DNA of 8,381 bases, taken from Ruminococcus sp. UBA5129. GTDB lineage: Bacteria > Bacillota > Clostridia > Oscillospirales > Ruminococcaceae. Under the pieces are notes generated by a model. That model made no database searches and was not told where the DNA came from. It saw only the letters and a program-made list of their open reading frames with translations. This document shows positions 5,383 through 8,381 of the stretch, piece by piece (position 1 is the first letter of the stretch; each line of letters begins with the position of its first letter). The position numbers and the translations under genes are program-made. Location: the NCBI GenBank assembly GCA_002414125.1, contig DHYN01000099.1, forward strand, positions 9,351 to 17,731, in the 5' to 3' direction.

Positions 5383-6432
5383 ATGCAGAATATAAGGGTA
5401 AATACAAGCAAGCCATATGACGTTGTTATACAGCGCGGAGCTCTAAATGATGCTGGAAAGTACATTTCCGAGGTCACTTCATCAAAGCGATGCGTTATCA
5501 TTACCGATGATATAGTGGGCAGACTTTATGCCGATACGCTCGGAAGATCGCTGACTGAATACGGGATAGAGTATTCGACCTTTGTTTTCCCGAACGGTGA
5601 AGCATCAAAGAATATACATACACTAAGCGACATGTACGACCACCTGTGTTCGTTCGGACTTACAAGAACCGATTTCGTGATCGCGCTCGGAGGCGGAGTT
5701 ACAGGCGATATGGCAGGTTTTGCGGCAGGAACATTTCTCCGCGGGATCCAATATATCCAGATACCGACAACGCTTCTTGCACAGATAGATTCATCCGTTG
5801 GAGGCAAGACGGCTATCGACCTCACTGGCGGAAAGAATCTCGTTGGCGTGTTCAAGCAGCCTGCGCTCGTTATCTGTGACAGCGATACTCTCGATACGCT
5901 GACTCCCGAAATATTCTCTGACGGAATGGCGGAGGCTGTCAAGTACGGTATGATAAGGGACAATTCACTTTTCGAGCTGATTGCGAGTCATGATCTCGAC
6001 TCTATCAAGGAAGTTATTGATGAAGTGGTGTACAGATGCATCGACATCAAGCGTGTTGTTGTCGAGAATGACGAGTTTGACAACGGTGAAAGAATGATAC
6101 TCAACTTTGGTCACACGATAGGACACGCTATTGAGGCTCACCATAATTATACAAATTACACTCACGGACAGGGTGTTGCGGCTGGAATGTGTTACATCTC
6201 AAGGAGATTCGCTTCCGAGGATGTCAGCAATAAGCTTGAGAGCTGCCTTAACAGCTACAAGCTTCCAATTACCGATGATGCAGACATATCCGAGCTTCTT
6301 CCGTATTGCTCAAAGGATAAGAAGTGCCAGTCGGAGAACATCAACTTCATAGTATGTGAGGAGATCGGTTCCGCTCAGATACGAAAGTGCACAATGGAAG
6401 AATTCTGCCGTCTTATGGAGGGTAAGCAATGA
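5383..6432 (+). CDS. aroB: 3-dehydroquinate synthase
   Basis: The 349-residue enzyme converts DAHP to 3-dehydroquinate, the second step of the shikimate pathway, using NAD+ and a divalent metal (Zn or Co). Visible motifs are FPNGEASKN (69-77), the NAD-binding ALGGGVTGDMAGFAA (101-115), QIPTTLLAQIDSSVGGKTAID (126-146), GKNLVGVFKQP (150-160), DGMAEAVKYG (180-189), NFGHTIGHAIEA (241-252) and YTHGQGVAAGM (259-269). By family alignment E184, H244 and H261 are the metal ligands and H248 is an active-site His. Length is normal. ATG 5383 is preceded at 5 bases by GGTGA (5373-5377) and starts the protein at the usual place; in-frame TTG 5362 and GTG 5374 would add 7 or 3 residues and have poorer signals. 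It is the first gene of the aro operon. Confidence 0.96.
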   Translation: MQNIRVNTSKPYDVVIQRGALNDAGKYISEVTSSKRCVIITDDIVGRLYADTLGRSLTEYGIEYSTFVFPNGEASKNIHTLSDMYDHLCSFGLTRTDFVIALGGGVTGDMAGFAAGTFLRGIQYIQIPTTLLAQIDSSVGGKTAIDLTGGKNLVGVFKQPALVICDSDTLDTLTPEIFSDGMAEAVKYGMIRDNSLFELIASHDLDSIKEVIDEVVYRCIDIKRVVVENDEFDNGERMILNFGHTIGHAIEAHHNYTNYTHGQGVAAGMCYISRRFASEDVSNKLESCLNSYKLPITDDADISELLPYCSKDKKCQSENINFIVCEEIGSAQIRKCTMEEFCRLMEGKQ

Positions 6433-7670
6433 ATATAAGGATAACTCCGTCAATGCTTGAGGGAACAGTCGATATCCCTGCATCAAAAAGCTATGCACAC
6501 CGCGCAATAATCTGCGCAGCGCTTGCTGAAGGATGCAGCGAGATAAGCGGAGTCACAATGTCAAAGGACATTACAGCTACGATTGAAGCAATGAAAGCGC
6601 TCGGTGCAGATGTAGAGCAGGTATCTGAGAACACGCTCAGAGTCAGCGGGGTTTCTGGCATCCCTGCGGCAGCCGATATTGATTGCAACGAAAGCGGTTC
6701 GACGCTGCGCTTCATCATACCCATTGCCGCAGCACTCGGTGTTGAGTCAAGATTCTTCGGCAGAGGACGACTGCCGCAGAGACCGATAGATATCTACACT
6801 CGCGAGCTTGGAAACCACGGTATTACGTTTGATTACGATCATACAATGCCGTTTGGTATCAGCGGAAAGCTCACAAGCGGTAAGTATTACATAGAGGGAG
6901 ACGTCTCATCCCAGTTCATCACGGGACTGCTTTTCGCGCTCCCGCTGCTGGAGCAGGACTCCGAGATCATCATCACGACCGAAAAGCTCGAATCAAAGCC
7001 GTATATAGACATTACAGCCGAGTGCATGAAGAAATTCGGCATAGCAGTTGAGGAGACTGCCGAGGGATACCATATTTCGGGAGGACAAAAGTATATTCCA
7101 TGCAGTCTAAAGGTCGAGGGAGACTATTCACAGGCAGCCTTCTTCTTTACTGCAAATGCACTCGGATGCAGCATTAATGTCGAAAATCTTGTGCCCGAAA
7201 GTGTTCAAGGTGATAAGAAGATACTTGAAATTATTTCAGAAATGTGCTATAATGGTACAGAAGAGCTGAAAAGCTTTAATGCTGACTGCTCCGATATTCC
7301 CGATCTTGTGCCCATACTTACTGTTCTCGGATGCTTCGGAACGGAGAGATCTGTTATATACAACGCAGAGCGCCTTAGAATAAAGGAAAGTGACCGTCTT
7401 AAGGCGATTTCCGAAACTCTTAATGCGCTCGGCGGCAGAGTCACCGTTACTGATGACGGACTGCTGATCGACCCGATAACAGAGCTTTATGGCGGCGTGA
7501 TAGACAGCTTCGGCGACCACCGTATAGTTATGTCTGCCGCAATAGCTGCCATAAAGGCAACCGGCGACATAACAATCAATGGGGCAGAAGCAGTGGAAAA
7601 ATCCTACCCCGACTTTTTCAGGGATTACAATAAACTTGGAGGTAAAGCAAATGTCATCACTTTGGAATAA
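6429..7670 (+). CDS. aroA: 3-phosphoshikimate 1-carboxyvinyltransferase (EPSP synthase)
   Basis: The 413-residue enzyme joins PEP and shikimate 3-phosphate to form EPSP, the sixth shikimate step. Motifs: PASKSYAHRA (17-26, with K20, S21 and R25 matching the substrate-binding Lys, Ser and Arg), NESGSTLRF (87-95), RLPQRPI (114-120), GDVSSQFITGLL (157-168), PESVQGDK (256-263), SDIPDLVP with D292 as probable catalytic Asp, ERLRIKESDRL (314-324), FGDHRIVMSAAIA (361-373) and the C-terminal KSYPDFF (391-397). The VSSQF form resembles the E. coli enzyme more than the class II SAQ type, but I do not assign glyphosate sensitivity. The ATG overlaps the aroB stop by four bases (ATGA), with GGAGGG (6417-6422) 6 bases upstream, so translation is probably coupled. 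A promoter-like sequence lies inside the gene at 7225-7253. Confidence 0.96.
   Translation: MNIRITPSMLEGTVDIPASKSYAHRAIICAALAEGCSEISGVTMSKDITATIEAMKALGADVEQVSENTLRVSGVSGIPAAADIDCNESGSTLRFIIPIAAALGVESRFFGRGRLPQRPIDIYTRELGNHGITFDYDHTMPFGISGKLTSGKYYIEGDVSSQFITGLLFALPLLEQDSEIIITTEKLESKPYIDITAECMKKFGIAVEETAEGYHISGGQKYIPCSLKVEGDYSQAAFFFTANALGCSINVENLVPESVQGDKKILEIISEMCYNGTEELKSFNADCSDIPDLVPILTVLGCFGTERSVIYNAERLRIKESDRLKAISETLNALGGRVTVTDDGLLIDPITELYGGVIDSFGDHRIVMSAAIAAIKATGDITINGAEAVEKSYPDFFRDYNKLGGKANVITLE
7225..7253 (+). promoter_or_regulatory. Promoter-like sequence inside aroA
   Basis: TTGAAA (7225-7230) and TATAAT (7248-7253) are 17 bp apart, with TGC directly before the -10 box. This matches the intergenic promoters of the window as well as they match each other. 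It points in the operon direction; a transcript starting near 7260 would reach aroC after about 390 bases. The bases also encode aroA residues, so chance cannot be excluded. Confidence 0.4.
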
Positions 7671-8381
7671 CCGCATCTCCATATCAATATTCGGTGAATC
7701 CCACGGACCTGCAATAGGAGTGGTCATCGATAATCTTCCCCCGGGAGAATACATTGATATAGAAGAGCTTGGAAGATTTATGAAAAGAAGAGCGCCTAAA
7801 AAGGACGGCACAACGACTTCGAGAAGCGAAAAGGATATGCCGCAGATCCTTTCGGGTCTCGTCAATGACCATACAACGGGAACTCCGCTTTGTGCGTTCA
7901 TCCAGAATACCGATATGCATTCCGCTGACTACTCTAACATCATGAAGTGTGCACGTCCGGGTCATGCCGACTATACAGGAGCTATAAGGTACAAGGGCTT
8001 CAATGATGTCCGCGGCGGAGGTCACTTCTCCGGCAGACTCACAGCGCCTCTCTGCTTTGCAGGTGCGGTTTGCGGACAGATACTTGAACGCCGAGGCATA
8101 TACACAGGCGCTCATGTTGCGGAGATCCACGGCATTAAGGATAAGAAATTTGACAGTATCAACATCACACGCGAGCAGATACTCGATATCCGCTACAAGG
8201 ATTTCCCTGTCATTAACGACAACAAGGGCGTCAAGATGAAAGAGGATATAAATTACGCACGAATGAACTGTGAATCAGTCGGCGGAATTATCGAGTGTGC
8301 TTCCATAAATGTTCCGGCAGGTATCGGTTCACCGATATTTGACGGACTTGAAAATTCGATCGCTCAGCTTATTTTCGGCAT
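7651..8381 (+). CDS. aroC: Chorismate synthase, 3' end beyond the window
   Basis: The frame opens at ATG 7651 and is still open at the window edge, giving 243 residues of an expected 350-400. Chorismate synthase removes phosphate from EPSP with reduced FMN to form chorismate, the last shared step to the aromatic amino acids. The N-terminal signature FGESHGPAIGVVIDNLPPG (14-32) carries H18, RPGHADYTGAIRY (102-114) carries H105, and the second signature, GGHFSGRLTAPLCFAGA, spans 123-139; H18 and H105 match the two catalytic His. The start lies 20 bases inside the end of aroA, in another frame, with GGAGGT (7638-7643) 7 bases upstream, so it is translationally linked to aroA. The C-terminal part, including the third signature, is not visible. 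No defect is seen in the visible portion. Confidence 0.95.
   Translation, partial: MSSLWNNRISISIFGESHGPAIGVVIDNLPPGEYIDIEELGRFMKRRAPKKDGTTTSRSEKDMPQILSGLVNDHTTGTPLCAFIQNTDMHSADYSNIMKCARPGHADYTGAIRYKGFNDVRGGGHFSGRLTAPLCFAGAVCGQILERRGIYTGAHVAEIHGIKDKKFDSINITREQILDIRYKDFPVINDNKGVKMKEDINYARMNCESVGGIIECASINVPAGIGSPIFDGLENSIAQLIFG

Noticed and set aside
7236..7901. A 221-codon open frame on the - strand opposite aroA and aroC.
   Set aside because: It crosses two well-defined genes in antisense, has no domain and no ribosome binding site that I can see.

Overview
The window looks like chromosomal DNA of a low-to-moderate GC Gram-positive of the Clostridia, most like a Ruminococcus/Oscillospiraceae relative. 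Reasons: SD sequences of the GGAGG type, consensus sigma-A promoters (TTGACx, 17 bp, TATAAT, mostly with an extended TG), a PcrA-type helicase with an acidic insertion, a DUF1292 (YrzB-like) protein and an aroB-aroA-aroC run. The genus is inference; no phylogenetic marker was compared.

Layout. (1) Positions 2-343, + strand: the C-terminal part of a YbgC/4HBT-type acyl-CoA thioesterase, closed by a long hairpin terminator (371-426) that also lies at the end of the convergent unit. (2) Positions 460-4267, - strand: pcrA followed after 22 bp by pyk (pyruvate kinase), a probable two-gene operon. It is read from a perfect-consensus promoter (4351-4379), with a second promoter candidate further upstream (4465-4493). 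(3) Positions 4268-4615: a divergent control region with no gene, holding these two promoters, two inverted repeats and the + strand promoter of the next gene. (4) Positions 4616-4969, +: a small acidic DUF1292 protein with a striking Cys/Asp tail. (5) Positions 4986-5250, +: an independent RNA gene with its own promoter, a long two-armed fold and an intrinsic terminator, best explained as 6S RNA. (6) Positions 5275-8381, +: the shikimate operon aroB-aroA-aroC, with a consensus promoter, a hairpin at the very 5' end of the mRNA, and tightly overlapping genes. aroC runs off the window.

How they work together: AroB (step 2), AroA (step 6) and AroC (step 7) of the shikimate pathway lead from DAHP towards chorismate. 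Pyruvate kinase consumes PEP, which is also the AroA co-substrate, but the two operons are divergent and not evidently co-regulated. Most of the window is core housekeeping. The less ordinary parts are the Cys/Asp tail, the putative 6S gene, the palindrome over the pcrA -35 box, the aro leader hairpin and a promoter-like sequence inside aroA. I found no mobile element, CRISPR array, tRNA or rRNA.
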